Positions 44,943-55,235 of a stretch of DNA of 64,000 bases are shown in pieces (position 1 is the first letter of the stretch; the number at the start of each line of letters is the position of its first letter). A program made the position numbers and the translations under genes. The stretch lies in assembly GCA_963818725.1 (NCBI GenBank), contig CAWFTU010000008.1, positions 1 through 64,000 of the forward strand, in the 5' to 3' direction. Source of the stretch: DATFDN01 sp963818725 (lineage in GTDB: Bacteria > Pseudomonadota > Alphaproteobacteria > Acetobacterales > Acetobacteraceae). The notes beneath the pieces are model-generated. The model worked only from the letters and a program-made list of their open reading frames with translations. It made no database searches and had not been told where the DNA came from.

Positions 44943-45804
44943 GGGTCTGTCATCCCTTGAATACCTTCATTCTTCCGGCCACCGTCCTGTCATTTTGGAA
45001 CGGAAGTGAACAATGCAGGTGCTGAGCGACGCGCAATGGAACGTGCTGCGGCCGCTGATCGACGCGGTTCGCCCGCACGGGAAGACGTCACACCACGATC
45101 TGCGGCGGACGATCGAGGCCATCCTCTGGCGGCACCAGAACGGCGCCAAGTGGCGCGGCATCCCCGCCGAGCTGGGACCGTGGTGGGGTGCGGCGCAGAC
45201 CTTCATCCGATGGGCAAGGACGGGCGTCTGGGAACGGCTGCTGGAACGGGTGCAGCAGTCCGGGATCAGCCTCGGCATGGTGTTTCTGGACGGCACGAAC
45301 ATCCGGGCGCACCAGAAGGCGGCGGGTGCGGCCAAAAAGAATGCGATGCGGCCCAGGGCGAGAGCCGGGAGGCGCTGGGGCGGTCTCGCGGCGGCTATGG
45401 CACCAAGGCGTGTGTGATCGCCGATGGGACTGGACGGGCGATTGCCTTCGCCCTCGCCCCGGGCCAGGCGCACGAACTGCCACTGGCTCCCGGTCTGCTC
45501 GGCTGCCTGTCCGACGTCCCAGGTTGGGTGGTCGGCGATCGCGGTCTCGCCTCCCACGCGTTCCGCGCCCTGGTCTGGGACAGCGGCGCGCGCCCCGCGA
45601 TCCCGTCCAAGCGCAACGAGGAGCCGATCGCCTGCCCGTCCTGGATTTACCAGAACCGCAACCTCGTCGAGCGTCTGTGGGGACGGCTGAAGGAGTGGCG
45701 CGCTGTCGCAACCCGCTACGAAAAGACCGCTCGCTCCTTCATGGGCGTGCTCTGCATGGCAGCAACAATGGACTGGATCAAAGTCCCCAAGAGCTAACGG
45801 ACCC
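44943..45804 (+). mobile_element. IS5-family (IS427-like) element, TA target duplication
   Basis: Left end GGGTCTGTCATCCC and reverse complement of right end GGGTCCGTTAGCTC are imperfect inverted repeats, flanked by TA (44941-44942, 45805-45806). 862 bp. Confidence 0.8.
45013..45797 (+). CDS. IS5-family transposase in two frames (candidate -1 frameshift)
   Basis: First frame from ATG 45013: 'LSDAQWNVLRPLIDAVRPHG', 'AILWRHQNGAKWRGIPAELG', first DDE Asp in 'MVFLDGTNIRAHQKAAGAAK'. Second frame: 'EALGRSRGGYGTKACVIADG', 'PGWVVGDRGLASHAFRALVW' (Asp), 'YQNRNLVERLWGRLKEWRAV' (Glu), stop at 45795-45797. The frames meet at GCCAAAAAGAA, where slipping back one base on AAAAAG joins them exactly. Programmed frameshifting is plausible; a missing A is the alternative. 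Confidence 0.85.
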
Positions 45805-45983
45805 TAGTAGTCCCTCCAAGGGTCATCGGCTTGCCGAACCACCCGGCAAACACCGTTGTTTGACGGATTTCAGGCATGGCTGACCGTCGCCTATGAGCAA
45901 CAAAACAGCAACGTGCACCGCCATGTCATAGGCGCGTGACGAACGCTCCCGCCTGCCCGATACTCCCCCCCAGGAGGACGCCC

Positions 45984-47339
45984 ATGCGCCAGATGACCCT
46001 CGTCGCCTTCCTGCAGGCGCAGAATTGCAGCAACTTCGTCGGCTCCTGGCGCCATCCCGACGCCGCGCCCGACTTCACCGCGCCCGAGTACTATCGCCGC
46101 ATCGCCCACACACTCGAAGCCGGCAAGTTCCATCTCGCCTTCTTCGACGACCGGCTGGCCATGCCCGACCGCCTCGGCGGCGATCACGCCCACACCGTCG
46201 CGCACGGCATACGCTGCGTGAAGATGGACCCGGTCACGGTGCTGACGGTGATGGGCATGGCGACCGAGCGGCTCGGGCTCGGCTCCACCTACTCCACCAC
46301 CTATTACGAGCCGTTCCACGTCGCGCGCGTCTTCGCCACGCTCGACCTGATGACCAATGGCCGCGCCGCCTGGAACGTGGTGACGTCGCTGAACGACGGC
46401 GAGGCGCTCAACATGGGCGTCGGCGCGCACATGGAGCACGACCTCCGCTACGACCGCGCCGACGAGTTCATGGAGGTGGTGCTCGGGCACTGGGACGCCT
46501 GGGAAGACGACGCGCCGGTGGTGGACAAGCGGGGCGGGCTGTTCGCCCATCCCGAGAAGGTGCATCGGCTGGACCACCAGGGCCGCTTCTTCCGCTCGCG
46601 CGGGCCGTTCACCGTGCCGCGCTCGCCGCAGGGCCATCCGGTCATCATCCAGGCCGGGCAGAGCGGGCGCGGGCAGCGCTTCGCCGCGCGCTGGGCCGAG
46701 CTGGTGTTCGTCGCCTATCACGACCTCGCCCGGGCGCGACAGGACTACGCGGCGTTCAAGGACGCGGTCGCCAGCGTCGGCCGCGACCCGGCGCTGGCGC
46801 GGATCACCATGGCGTCCTACCCGGTCGTCGCCGAGACCCGCGCCGAGGCGGAGGACAAGCTCGCGGTGATCGAGAGCCTGCCCAACGACACGGACCGACT
46901 CTCGCTGCTTTCGGAACTGCTGAACTTCGACTTCGGCTCCAAGAGCCTGGACGAGGCGTTCACCGACGCCGAGCTGGACTCGATGTCGGGCGGCCAGCAC
47001 CTGCGCAACCGCGTCACCCGCGCCAGCGGCAATCCGCATCCGACGGCGCGCGACTTCATGCGCCACAGCGGGCGCGGCAGCCTGCGCGACCATCCGGTGT
47101 TCTGCGGCTCGCCGCGCGACGTGGCCGATCAGATGGAGGCGTGGTTCGCCGCGCCTGCCTGCGACGGGTTCGTGATCGCCGCCTCGCACGTGCCGGGCGC
47201 CTATGAGGATTTCGTGCGGCTCGCGATCCCGGAGCTGCAACGGCGGGGATTGTTCCGTCACGAATTCACCGGGCGCACCTTGCGGGAGAACCTCGGTCTC
47301 CCACACCCTGTGATCGGCGCATGGCGGACCCGCGCTTGA
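45984..47339 (+). CDS. LLM-class flavin-dependent monooxygenase (NtaA/SnaA/DszA type)
   Basis: 451 residues. FMNH2-dependent two-component monooxygenase related to nitrilotriacetate monooxygenase A and DszA. 'EAGKFHLAFFDDRLAMPDRL', 'LGLGSTYSTTYYEPFHVARV', 'NGRAAWNVVTSLNDGEALNM' and 'PVIIQAGQSGRGQRFAARWA' are family blocks. The start at 45984 has AGGAGGA eight bases upstream; the longer frame from 45936 lacks one. The substrate is unknown, likely an organic xenobiotic or sulfonate. A flavin reductase partner is not in the window. GST and hydrolase genes follow on the same strand. Confidence 0.92.
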   Translation: MRQMTLVAFLQAQNCSNFVGSWRHPDAAPDFTAPEYYRRIAHTLEAGKFHLAFFDDRLAMPDRLGGDHAHTVAHGIRCVKMDPVTVLTVMGMATERLGLGSTYSTTYYEPFHVARVFATLDLMTNGRAAWNVVTSLNDGEALNMGVGAHMEHDLRYDRADEFMEVVLGHWDAWEDDAPVVDKRGGLFAHPEKVHRLDHQGRFFRSRGPFTVPRSPQGHPVIIQAGQSGRGQRFAARWAELVFVAYHDLARARQDYAAFKDAVASVGRDPALARITMASYPVVAETRAEAEDKLAVIESLPNDTDRLSLLSELLNFDFGSKSLDEAFTDAELDSMSGGQHLRNRVTRASGNPHPTARDFMRHSGRGSLRDHPVFCGSPRDVADQMEAWFAAPACDGFVIAASHVPGAYEDFVRLAIPELQRRGLFRHEFTGRTLRENLGLPHPVIGAWRTRA

Positions 47340-47374
47340 GGGTCCGCGCGGCGCGGATTAACACGGTGCTCGCC

Positions 47375-47455
47375 TAACCCTCCCCCCGGCCCCCTCCCGT
47401 AAGGGGAGGGGAGAGGAATGCCTCCCCCCCCTTGCGGGAGGGGTTGGGGAGGGGC
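47375..47455. repeat. REP-like double palindrome between monooxygenase and GST genes
   Basis: cccctcccgtaaggggagg and cctcccccccctt/gcgggagg hairpins with outer ccctcccc...ggggaggg arms. Same family as the element inside ribD. Confidence 0.75.
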
Positions 47456-47485
47456 CGAACCGACAGCCTCGAACGGAGAAACGCC

Positions 47486-48109
47486 ATGAAACTCTACTAC
47501 GCACCCGGCGCCTGCTCGCTTGGCATCCACGTGCTGCTCGAGGAGATCGGCAAGCCCTACGAGACGGCGACGGTGAAGCTGATGGAAGGCGCGCAGTACA
47601 AGCCGGAGTTCACTGCCATCAATCCGAAGTCGAAGGTGCCGACCCTGGTGCGCGACGACGGATCGGTGCTGACCGAGTTCCCGGCGATCGCGTACTGGCT
47701 GGCCCGCACCAACCCGCAGGCGAAGCTGCTGCCCGACGATCCCGAGACCCAGGCGCGTCTGTTGGAAGCGATGGATTACGTGGTCGCCACCCTGCACATG
47801 CAGGGCTTCGCGCGCATGTTCCGCCCCGAGAATTTTTCGCCCAGCCCCGACGATGCCGAGAAGGTGAAGGCCAGGGGACGCGAGATCTTCGAGAAGGGCC
47901 TGGGGCTCGTGGACAAGGCGCTGGCCGGGAAGGAGTACCTCGGCGGCTCCGCTTTCTCGATCGCTGATGCCGCCCTGTTCTACGTGGAGTTCTGGGCCGC
48001 CGCGCGCATGAAGATGACGCTGCCGCCCAACTGTGCCGCTCACTACCAGCGCATGCTGGCCCGGCCGGCGGTGCGCAAGGTTCTGGAGGCCGAGGGGCTG
48101 CAAGCCTGA
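47486..48109 (+). CDS. Glutathione S-transferase, beta class
   Basis: 207 residues. 'MKLYYAPGACSLGIHVLLEE' places the beta-class Cys at position 10. The thioredoxin-fold glutathione site follows ('NPKSKVPTLVRDDGSVLTEF'), then an all-helical C-terminal domain ('EYLGGSAFSIADAALFYVEF'). Start 47486 is chosen because GGAGAAACGCC precedes it; the frame extends back to 47432 without a site. Co-directional with the monooxygenase and overlapping the next gene (TGATG), suggesting a detoxification operon. Confidence 0.95.
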   Translation: MKLYYAPGACSLGIHVLLEEIGKPYETATVKLMEGAQYKPEFTAINPKSKVPTLVRDDGSVLTEFPAIAYWLARTNPQAKLLPDDPETQARLLEAMDYVVATLHMQGFARMFRPENFSPSPDDAEKVKARGREIFEKGLGLVDKALAGKEYLGGSAFSIADAALFYVEFWAAARMKMTLPPNCAAHYQRMLARPAVRKVLEAEGLQA

Positions 48110-48708
48110 TGTCGCACCAGGAGACGCTGGCGCGCATCCCGTTCTGGTTCCTGCGTCACGGCGAGACCGACTGGAACGCGCGCAATCTCTCCCAGGGCAA
48201 CATCGACATCGCGCTCAACCCGACCGGGCTCGCCCAGGCCCGGTCGGCCGCGGAGATGCTGGGCAACCGGGATATCCGCACGATCGTTACCTCGCCGCTG
48301 TCGCGCGCGCGTGTCACGGCGGAGATCGTCGCAGAGGCCCTGCGGCTTCCCGTGTCGGTCGACGAAGGGCTGCGCGAGGTGGCCTTCGGCGTGCAGGAGG
48401 GTCAGCCGATGACGGAATGGTTCACGAGCTGGATCGCCGGGGAGTGGACGCCGGATGGCGCCGAGACCTTCGCGCACCTGCGCGCCCGCGCCGTCGCCGC
48501 CGTCAACCGCGCCACCGTCCGATCGCCCCTTGTGCTGATAGTCGCGCACGGTGCCTTTTTCCGGGCGCTGCGCTCCGCGATGGGGCTGGAGCCCAATGTC
48601 CGCACGCGCAACGCCGTCCCGTTCTGGTGCGAGCCAGGCGCGGAGGGTGGCCCGTGGACCCTGCGCCCCGCCGTCGAGGACATGTCGCTCACCATAGGGA
48701 ACCCATGA
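48109..48708 (+). CDS. Histidine phosphatase family protein
   Basis: 199 residues of the phosphoglycerate-mutase-like (RHG) superfamily. Catalytic 'FLRHGETDWNARNLSQGNID', 'RTIVTSPLSRARVTAEIVAE', 'LREVAFGVQEGQPMTEW' and the second His in 'LVLIVAHGAFFRALRSAMG'. A phosphatase rather than a mutase is likely from the length. The substrate is unknown. Start overlaps the GST stop; its TGA overlaps the next ATG. Confidence 0.93.
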   Translation: MSHQETLARIPFWFLRHGETDWNARNLSQGNIDIALNPTGLAQARSAAEMLGNRDIRTIVTSPLSRARVTAEIVAEALRLPVSVDEGLREVAFGVQEGQPMTEWFTSWIAGEWTPDGAETFAHLRARAVAAVNRATVRSPLVLIVAHGAFFRALRSAMGLEPNVRTRNAVPFWCEPGAEGGPWTLRPAVEDMSLTIGNP

Positions 48709-49734
48709 ACACCCTGACGTTTCCGCATAGCGAGCCGCCGCCGCCGGGCGGGGTGCGCTCGATCGCTCCGGGCGTGCTGTGGCTCCGACTGCCCCTGCCC
48801 TATCGAACTCGACCACGTGAACATATACCTGATCGAGGAGGAGGGCGGCTGGTGCGCGATCGACACCGGCCTGGATGACACGCGGTCCCGGACGTTGTGG
48901 GAGGCGGCCCTGGCCGGTCCGCTGTCCGGCGGCCGCCTGACCCGGCTGATCGTGACGCACTTCCATCCCGACCATGTCGGGCTCGCCGGCTGGCTCGCCG
49001 ACCGGTTCGGCCTGCCCCTGCTGATGCCGCGCCCCGAGTATATCTACAGCCTGGCCCTGCAATACGCGCCCGGCGATCTCGGCGCCGACATGCACCGGCC
49101 CTTCTATCTGAAGCACGGGCTGGACGCCGAGACGACCGAGCTTGTTCTGAGCCGGGGCCACGAGTACCTGCGGCGGACAAGTGGCGTGCCCACCACCTAC
49201 ACGCGTCTCCAGCATGGCGACACGCTGCGCCTCGGCCATCGGCACTTCCAGGTGCTCACCGGGGGCGGGCACGCGCTGGAGCAGGCGATGCTGGCGCGCG
49301 CGGAGGAAGGATTGTTCCTCGCCGCGGACCAGGTGATCGCCCGCATCTCGCCCAATGTCAGCGTCCATGCGATGGAGCCGGAGGCGGACGCGCTCGGAAC
49401 CTATCTCGGCTCGCTGGGCACGATCCGCGAGGCGGTCGACCCCGACGTGCTGGTGCTTCCCGGCCACGGGCTGCCGTTCGTGGGACTGCACGCGCGCATC
49501 GACGAGCTGACCCAGCACCACGCCGCGCGCTGCGCGCTGATCGCCGAGGGCTGCCGGGCCGCGCCACTCTCGGCCGCGGAACTCATTCCTGTCGTGTTCA
49601 CGCGGGCGCTGGACCCGCACCAGACGGGCTTCGCCTTCGGCGAGGTGCTCGCGCACGTCAACTACATGCTGAGGCGCGGCGAGCTGCGAGAGGAACGCGG
49701 GGCGGACGGCGTGGCGCGCTACCGGGCGGCGTGA
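48705..49734 (+). CDS. Metallo-beta-lactamase-fold hydrolase, one frameshift
   Basis: 342 residues after correction. MBL-fold zinc hydrolase: 'LIVTHFHPDHVGLAGWLADR' is the HxHxDH site, 'LTGGGHALEQAMLARAEEGL' the third His region, 'GLFLAADQVIARIS' the bridging Asp, 'VLVLPGHGLPFVGLHARIDE' the last His. C-terminal 'HQTGFAFGEVLAHVNYMLRR' is a winged-helix-like extension. One extra base at 48803/48804 (TAT-C before GAA, either Tyr codon) splits it. ATG at 48705 overlaps the preceding stop. The substrate is probably a thioester or ester; it resembles MBL proteins associated with acyl-CoA metabolism. Confidence 0.92.
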
Positions 49735-49767
49735 GCGTGGCGCCCTCGGCCGCTCCCGCTCCTCGCC

Positions 49768-50529
49768 TCACCGTGGCGCCATGCGCAGCGACCCGTCCAG
49801 CCGGATCGTCTCGCCATTCAGGAAGCGGTTGGCCGCGATGTGCAGCACCAGGGCCGCGAACTCGTGCGGCTGGCCGAGGCGCGCCGGAAACGGGACGGAG
49901 GCGGCGAGGCCCTGGCGCAGCTCGTCCGGCAAGCCCTTGAGCATCGGGGTCTCGATCAATCCCGGCGCGATCGTGACCACGCGCACCCCCGAGCGGGCCA
50001 GCTCGCGGGCGGCCGGCAAGGTCAGGCCGACCACGCCGGCCTTGGAGGCCGCGTAGGCGGCCTGGCCGATCTGACCCTCATAGGCGGCGATCGAGGCGGT
50101 GTTGACGATCACGCCCCGCTCCTCGTCCTCCAGTGGGTCGAGGCCGATCATGTCGGCGGCGGCCAGGCGGAGCATGTTGAAGGTGCCGACCAGGTTGACG
50201 CGGACCACTTGCTCGAAGGCGGCCAGGGCGAGCGGTCCCTCGCGCCCGACGATCCGCCCGGCGGCGCCGATCCCGGCGCAGTTGACCAGCAGCCGCGCCG
50301 GGCCATGCGCGTCACGCGCCCGCGCGATGGCGGCCTCCGCCGAGGCGGCATCGGACACGTCGCAGCCGATGGCGAGGCTATCCGTCCGCCGGGCGACTGA
50401 CTGGGCGGCGGCCTCGTTGCGGTCCAGCACCGCCACCTTCGCGCCGGCCTCCGCCAGCGCATCGCACGTCGCCGCCCCGAGCCCCGATCCGCCGCCCGTC
50501 ACCAGCGCCGCTTGTCCACGCAGCTCCAT
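49768..50529 (-). CDS. SDR-family 3-hydroxyacyl-CoA dehydrogenase (HSD10-like)
   Basis: 253 residues. Classical short-chain dehydrogenase: 'AALVTGGGSGLGAATCDALA' (NAD site), 'LAIGCDVSDAASAEAAIARA', 'LLVNCAGIGAAGRIVGREGP', catalytic Ser in 'IVNTASIAAYEGQIGQAAYA' and Tyr/Lys in 'YAASKAGVVGLTLPAARELA'. The 'IVGREGPLALAAFEQVVRVN' insertion is typical of HSD17B10/2-methyl-3-hydroxybutyryl-CoA dehydrogenase relatives. Start 50529 (MELRG, GGAGATG upstream). Convergent with the MBL gene and divergent from the TSUP gene. Confidence 0.92.
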   Translation of the reverse strand: MELRGQAALVTGGGSGLGAATCDALAEAGAKVAVLDRNEAAAQSVARRTDSLAIGCDVSDAASAEAAIARARDAHGPARLLVNCAGIGAAGRIVGREGPLALAAFEQVVRVNLVGTFNMLRLAAADMIGLDPLEDEERGVIVNTASIAAYEGQIGQAAYAASKAGVVGLTLPAARELARSGVRVVTIAPGLIETPMLKGLPDELRQGLAASVPFPARLGQPHEFAALVLHIAANRFLNGETIRLDGSLRMAPR

Positions 50530-50602
50530 CGAGCCATCTCCTCTTTCACCGCCGCATCCCGTATCGAAGATTATTCCGTGAAACAACTGGAAAGGCGCAG
50601 AC

Positions 50603-51349
50603 GTGCCGCATCTTCCGGTTCTGCTGGGCGCGGGGTTCGTGGCCGGCGCGATGAACGCCATCGCCGGGGGCGGCTCGTTCGTGTCCTTCCCCGCGCTGCT
50701 GTTCGCGGGCGTGCCCGCCGTCGCGGCCAACGCGTCCAGCACCGTGGCGCTCTGGCCGGGCAGCCTGACCAGCCTCTACGGCTATCGCGGCCGCATCCTG
50801 GGCCTGCGCGGGATCTCGCTGCCCGCCTTGCTCGCGGTCAGCCTGGCGGGCGGACTGGTGGGCGCGCTGCTGCTGCTGTTCACCCCAGAGGGCGCGTTCA
50901 ACGCCATCGTGCCCTGGCTGCTGCTGCTCGCAACCCTCACCTTCGCCTTCGGCGGGCGCGTGGGGGCGGCGCTGCGCCGCCGGGTGCGGATCGGCGCCAA
51001 GCCCCTGCTGGCGATCCAGTTCGTGCTGGCGGTCTATGGCGGGTATTTCGGCGGTGCGGTCGGAATCATGACACTGGCCGTCTGGAGCCTGCTCGGGACG
51101 ATCAACCTGGCCGCCTACAACCCTTTGAAGGTGCTCGTGGTGAGCGCCTGCAACAGCATCGCGACCCTATGTTTCGTGGTCTCCGGCGCGATCTGGTGGC
51201 CGCAGACCCTAGCTATGCTCGTCACGGCGGCGGCGGGCGGGTACGTCGGCGCGCGGCTCGGCCGGGTGATGCCTCCCGGCTTGATACGGGTCATCATCCT
51301 AGTGGTCAGCGCAGGGATGACGGCGGTGTTTTTCCGGCGCGCGTTCTGA
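50603..51349 (+). CDS. TSUP-family membrane transporter (TauE/SafE)
   Basis: 248 residues, about eight hydrophobic helices. 'FVAGAMNAIAGGGSFVSFPA' and 'PAVAANASSTVALWPGSLTS' form repeat 1; 'VYGGYFGGAVGIMTLAVWSL' and 'NPLKVLVVSACNSIATLCFV' repeat 2. TSUP proteins export sulfite, sulfoacetate or related C1-C2 organosulfur anions; the substrate here is unknown. GTG start at 50603. The IS66 element begins 110 nt downstream. Confidence 0.93.
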   Translation: MPHLPVLLGAGFVAGAMNAIAGGGSFVSFPALLFAGVPAVAANASSTVALWPGSLTSLYGYRGRILGLRGISLPALLAVSLAGGLVGALLLLFTPEGAFNAIVPWLLLLATLTFAFGGRVGAALRRRVRIGAKPLLAIQFVLAVYGGYFGGAVGIMTLAVWSLLGTINLAAYNPLKVLVVSACNSIATLCFVVSGAIWWPQTLAMLVTAAAGGYVGARLGRVMPPGLIRVIILVVSAGMTAVFFRRAF

Positions 51350-51502
51350 TGCCAGCCTTGGGGCCTGCTGGCGGAGGACGTCCCGGCACCCCACATCCAT
51401 GAGGTGCCGGACGAGGTTGGGCATGCGTAAGCCGGCCGCTGAGCCTGGTGCGGGCATTTGTAATACCGGCAAAACCCTGGGCCGGGATCAGCGTCAGGCT
51501 GG

Positions 51503-52560
51503 CTATCCACGACAGCGGATCAGGTCCGGCAGGGGCGGAATGGCGGCGCCGCCCGGCACGTTCAACCGGCTGCCAAGATAATCCCAGAATGCAATGCCCT
51601 GTTTGGCACATGTCTTGGCCAAGCCAAGGAATGCATCGCGGCAGTCGCGGCCCCGATGGCTGCGTGTCCCGGCGCCGACCTTGCGGCGCGTGACCTGGCA
51701 GCGGATGTCGTTCTCGGAGCCATTGGTGTGCAGTGGCACCTCGGGCCGATCCAGCACCTTCAGCAGTTCCGGCTTGTTGGCCCGCAGCCGCGCCAGCAGC
51801 CGATCCAGCGTGGCGAAGCCGGTGCGGCGGTGGAAGATGCGATCGAACCGCGCCCGCAGCGTCCGCCGGCGGCGTGCTGCGGGATTGGCGCGATAGGCTC
51901 TGAGGTCGGCGTAATGGTCCCAGGTCAGCGCGCGCATGCGCTGCTGCGCCGCATGTTGGGTGTCGGTGAAGGTGTCGAGCTTGTGCACCAGTCGCTCGGC
52001 ATGGACCCAGCAGAGCGCGTGATCGCCGACGGCGAACTGACCGGCGTCATCGCTCAGCACCACAGTGCCGCGCAGGAAGCCGTGCGCCGCGACGCTGCCC
52101 CAGATCGCGCCTTCGGTGGCGAGCAGCACCGGATTGGGCGAGGTGGTCAGGGCGGTGAAGCCAAGCCGGTCGAGATGCGCCGACCAGCTTGCCTGATCGG
52201 CGAACGCCGTGTCCGGCTGAGCCGCCAACCGGGCGATCAACGGCCCGGGCAGCGCATGGTTGCGCATGTAGCTGAACGCTGTCTCATTCAGCACGAAGCC
52301 AGCATGCCCGGCGCGCAGCAGGTCGAGGAAGTTCAGCCGGCTTTTTGATCCGCGCGTGGCAAAGAAGGTGAAGCGGCCATCGCCAATCTGCGTGCAGAAG
52401 GCGTTGGCGACCTTATGGCGCACGCCGGTGTCGTCGGCGGATATCCAGGAGGCGCTGGCAAGTCCGGCGCGCAGCACGTCCCGGCTCTCGGCGAGGAAGG
52501 GATCGGGGCGTTCGGTCAGCAGCCGCTGCACCTGCCGTTCGGAGATTGCCACACCGATCG
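51503..52560 (-). pseudogene. IS66 transposase (TnpC), C-terminal piece
   Basis: About 350 codons: 'AISERQVQRLLTERPDPFLA', 'SWISADDTGVRHKVANAFCT', 'GTVVLSDDAGQFAVGDHALC', 'VPLHTNGSENDIRCQVTRRK'. These are the IS66 catalytic blocks. The N-terminal piece lies at 56163-56743. Joining at the ccgatcg duplication gives 'ALLRSIGVAISERQV' in frame, so only the IS21 insertion separates them. Confidence 0.9.
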
Positions 52561-53750
52561 TGTGTTTCGGCGTGCAATTTTGACCCCCTGAGCCGGGGGA
52601 TCGGCGTGCAATTTTGACCCCTGAATGTGTGGCTGCTGGGCTGCCTGCTTCAGTTCGAGGTGGGCGGTGGGGGATGCTGATTGTGGAGACGGTCGGCCGG
52701 ATCAGACGCGAGCATTTCGTCAGGGGCAAGTCGATCAAGGAGATCGCGCGTGACCTGAAGGTGTCGCGCAACACGGTTCGCAAGGTGCTGCGGTCGGGCG
52801 GGACGTCGTTCTCGTATGAGCGGGAGGTTCAGCCGCGTCCCAAGATCGGGCATTGGAAGGCGGAGCTGGACAAGCTGCTGACGAAGAACGCCGAGAGCGG
52901 GACGCGCGAACGGCTGACGCTCGTTCGCCTCTTCGAGGAGTGGCGAGGGTTGGGCCACGACGGCGGCTACGCCGCAATTCGCCGCTATGCCCGGCTTTGG
53001 AGCGGGCAGCACGCCGGACAGACGGCCGAGGCGTATGTGCCGCTGTCGTTCGCGCCGGGTGAGGCCTACCAGTTCGACTGGAGCCACGAAGTCGTCCTGA
53101 TGAGCGGCGTCACGGTGACGGTGACGGTCGCGCACATTCGCCTGTGCCACAGCCGCATGATGTTCGTTCGCGCCTGCCCGCGCGAGACGCAGGAGATGGT
53201 GTTCGACGCCCACGAGCGGGCGTTTGCCTTCTTCAAGGGCGCCTGCACACGCGGCGTCTACGACAACATGAAGACAGCGGTGGAGGCGGTGTTTGTCGGC
53301 AAGGACCGGCAATACAATCGCCGCTTTCTGCAGATGTGCGCCCATCACCTGGTGGACCCGGTTGCCTGCACACCGGCCGCGGGCTGGGAGAAGGGCCAGG
53401 TGGAGAGCCAGGCCGGCTTGGTGCGCGAGCGCTTCCTCACGCCACGGCTGCACGCCACGGCTGCGGGTGAACAGCCACGACGAACTGAATGGTTGGCTGT
53501 TGGACAAGTGCATCGCCTACGCCAAGGCGCATGCCCATCCGGAGCGCCCCGAGCAGACAGTGTGGGAGGTGTTCGAGGACGAGCGGCCAAAGCTGGTTCC
53601 CCACTGCGGTCGCTTCGACGGCTTCCACGCGCTGGCGGCCTCGGTGTCGAAGACCTGCCTGGTCCGCTTCGACAAAAACAAGTGCTCGGTCAGCGCCGGG
53701 GCGGTCGGCCGACCTGTCGAGATCCACGCCTATGCCGACCGGATCGTCAT

Positions 53751-54797
53751 CCCGCTTATCGGCCAATCGACCCGCTCTTGTACTTTGCAGCAGGGAAGCG
53801 CAAAGTCGCTCTGAACGCGGCGTCTCGGAGCAGAACGGTGCGGGCAATCATGAAGGGGCTGACGGACGTTGAGTTCGAACGACTCTACGGGACGGAGGGT
53901 CAGTGTCTGGCGGCGTTGGTGGCGGCGCGCCAACGTGAAGGAATGCCTTGCCCGCGCTGCGCCAATCTGAAGAGCTATGTCTACGGCCGCCGTGTCGGCT
54001 GCACGCGCTGCGGCCGACGTTGGTCGGTCACCGCGGGCACCGTGATGGCGGACACCAAGCTGTCTCTGACCACTTGGTTCCGCGCCATGCACCTGATGAG
54101 CAGCACCAAACAGGCGATCTCGGCGGTCGAGCTCGGCCGCAGGCTGGGCCTGGGCTATGAGACGGCCTGGTATCTGCACAAGCGGCTCCGCCACGCCATG
54201 ACCGAGCGGACGGAGCGCTATTCGCTCGGGGGCGCGAGCGACGACGATGCCGCGCCGCCGGTGGTGGAGGCGGATGACGTGTGTCTGGGAGGTGAAAGGA
54301 ACCAAGGCAGCGGAACCGAAGGCAAGACCTGCGTCATCGTCGCCTGCGAGCGGCATGCGGACGGGCGCATGGGCCATGTCGCGATGCGCGCGGTCAGCGC
54401 CTTCTCCAGCGAGGCGGTGGCCGCGTTCCGCGATGCCCACATCGCCGCCGGCGCGACTGTGCACACGGACGGCTTGCGGGCGTTCAACGCCTTCGGTGAA
54501 GCCGGGCGGACGCATGTCGCCACCGTCACCGGCGGCGGGCGTCCGGAGCGCGAGCGCAGCGCCCCGTTCTTCACCGTCAACACCCTGGTCGCCAATCTCA
54601 GTACCGCGCTCAAGGCCACCCACAAGCGGCTCTCCCCCAAGCATCTGCCCGACTATCTCGGCGCCTTCTGCTGGACCACCAACCGGCGCCGCAACATGCG
54701 AGGCATGGTCAACGCGCTTTGCCGTGCCGTCGCTGCGTCATCCCGTCTGACCCGCAAAGGCGTCTACCCGTGACGGGTCGATTGGCCGATAAGCGGG
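53751..54797 (+). mobile_element. IS1595-family element
   Basis: Perfect inverted repeats CCCGCTTATCGGCCAATCGA at both ends, flanked by the 9-bp repeat gatcgtcat (53742-53750 and 54798-54806; IS1595 elements normally give 8). 1047 bp, inserted in istA. Confidence 0.92.
53850..54773 (+). CDS. IS1595-family transposase
   Basis: 307 residues. N-terminal zinc ribbon 'MPCPRCANLKSYVYGRRVGC' plus TRCG, then the IS1595 core with 'TTWFRAMHLMSSTKQAISAV', 'VVEADDVCLGG' (first Asp), 'GATVHTDGLRAFNAFG' (second Asp), and the later His/Asn block 'NTLVANLSTALKATHKRLSP'. Start 53850 (MKGLTDVEFERL). The raw frame is fused to istA upstream; that fusion has no biological meaning. Apparently intact and possibly active. 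Confidence 0.93.
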   Translation: MKGLTDVEFERLYGTEGQCLAALVAARQREGMPCPRCANLKSYVYGRRVGCTRCGRRWSVTAGTVMADTKLSLTTWFRAMHLMSSTKQAISAVELGRRLGLGYETAWYLHKRLRHAMTERTERYSLGGASDDDAAPPVVEADDVCLGGERNQGSGTEGKTCVIVACERHADGRMGHVAMRAVSAFSSEAVAAFRDAHIAAGATVHTDGLRAFNAFGEAGRTHVATVTGGGRPERERSAPFFTVNTLVANLSTALKATHKRLSPKHLPDYLGAFCWTTNRRRNMRGMVNALCRAVAASSRLTRKGVYP

Positions 54798-55235
54798 GAT
54801 CGTCATCCGTCAGGACGGACGCGCCGTAGGGGAACATCGCCGCCGCTATGGACGGGGCGAGACAATCTACGATCCTTGGCATTACGTGCCGGTGCTGGCC
54901 CGCAAGCCTGGCGCCCTGCGCAATGGCGCGCCGTTCAGGGACTGGATCCTGCCCGCGGCGATGGAGCGGGTGCGGCGTCGCCTTACCGGATCTGACGATG
55001 GTGACCGGCAGATGGTCGCCATTCTGGCAGCCGTGCTGACCGACGGGCTGCCGGCGGTCGAAGCGGCCCGCGCGCAGGCGATGGCCGAAGGCGTCCATTC
55101 CTCCGACGTGATCATCAACATCCTCACCCGGCAGCGCGATCCCGGACCGACCGCCGTCATCGCCACGCCGGATGCGCTGACCCTTCGGCATGTGCCCGCC
55201 GCCGATTGCGCCCGATACGATCAGCTCAGGAGCCG

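Noticed and set aside
52614..54773. 719-codon ORF linking istA to an IS1595 transposase
   Set aside because: Artificial fusion: IS1595 ends and a 9-bp target duplication lie inside it.
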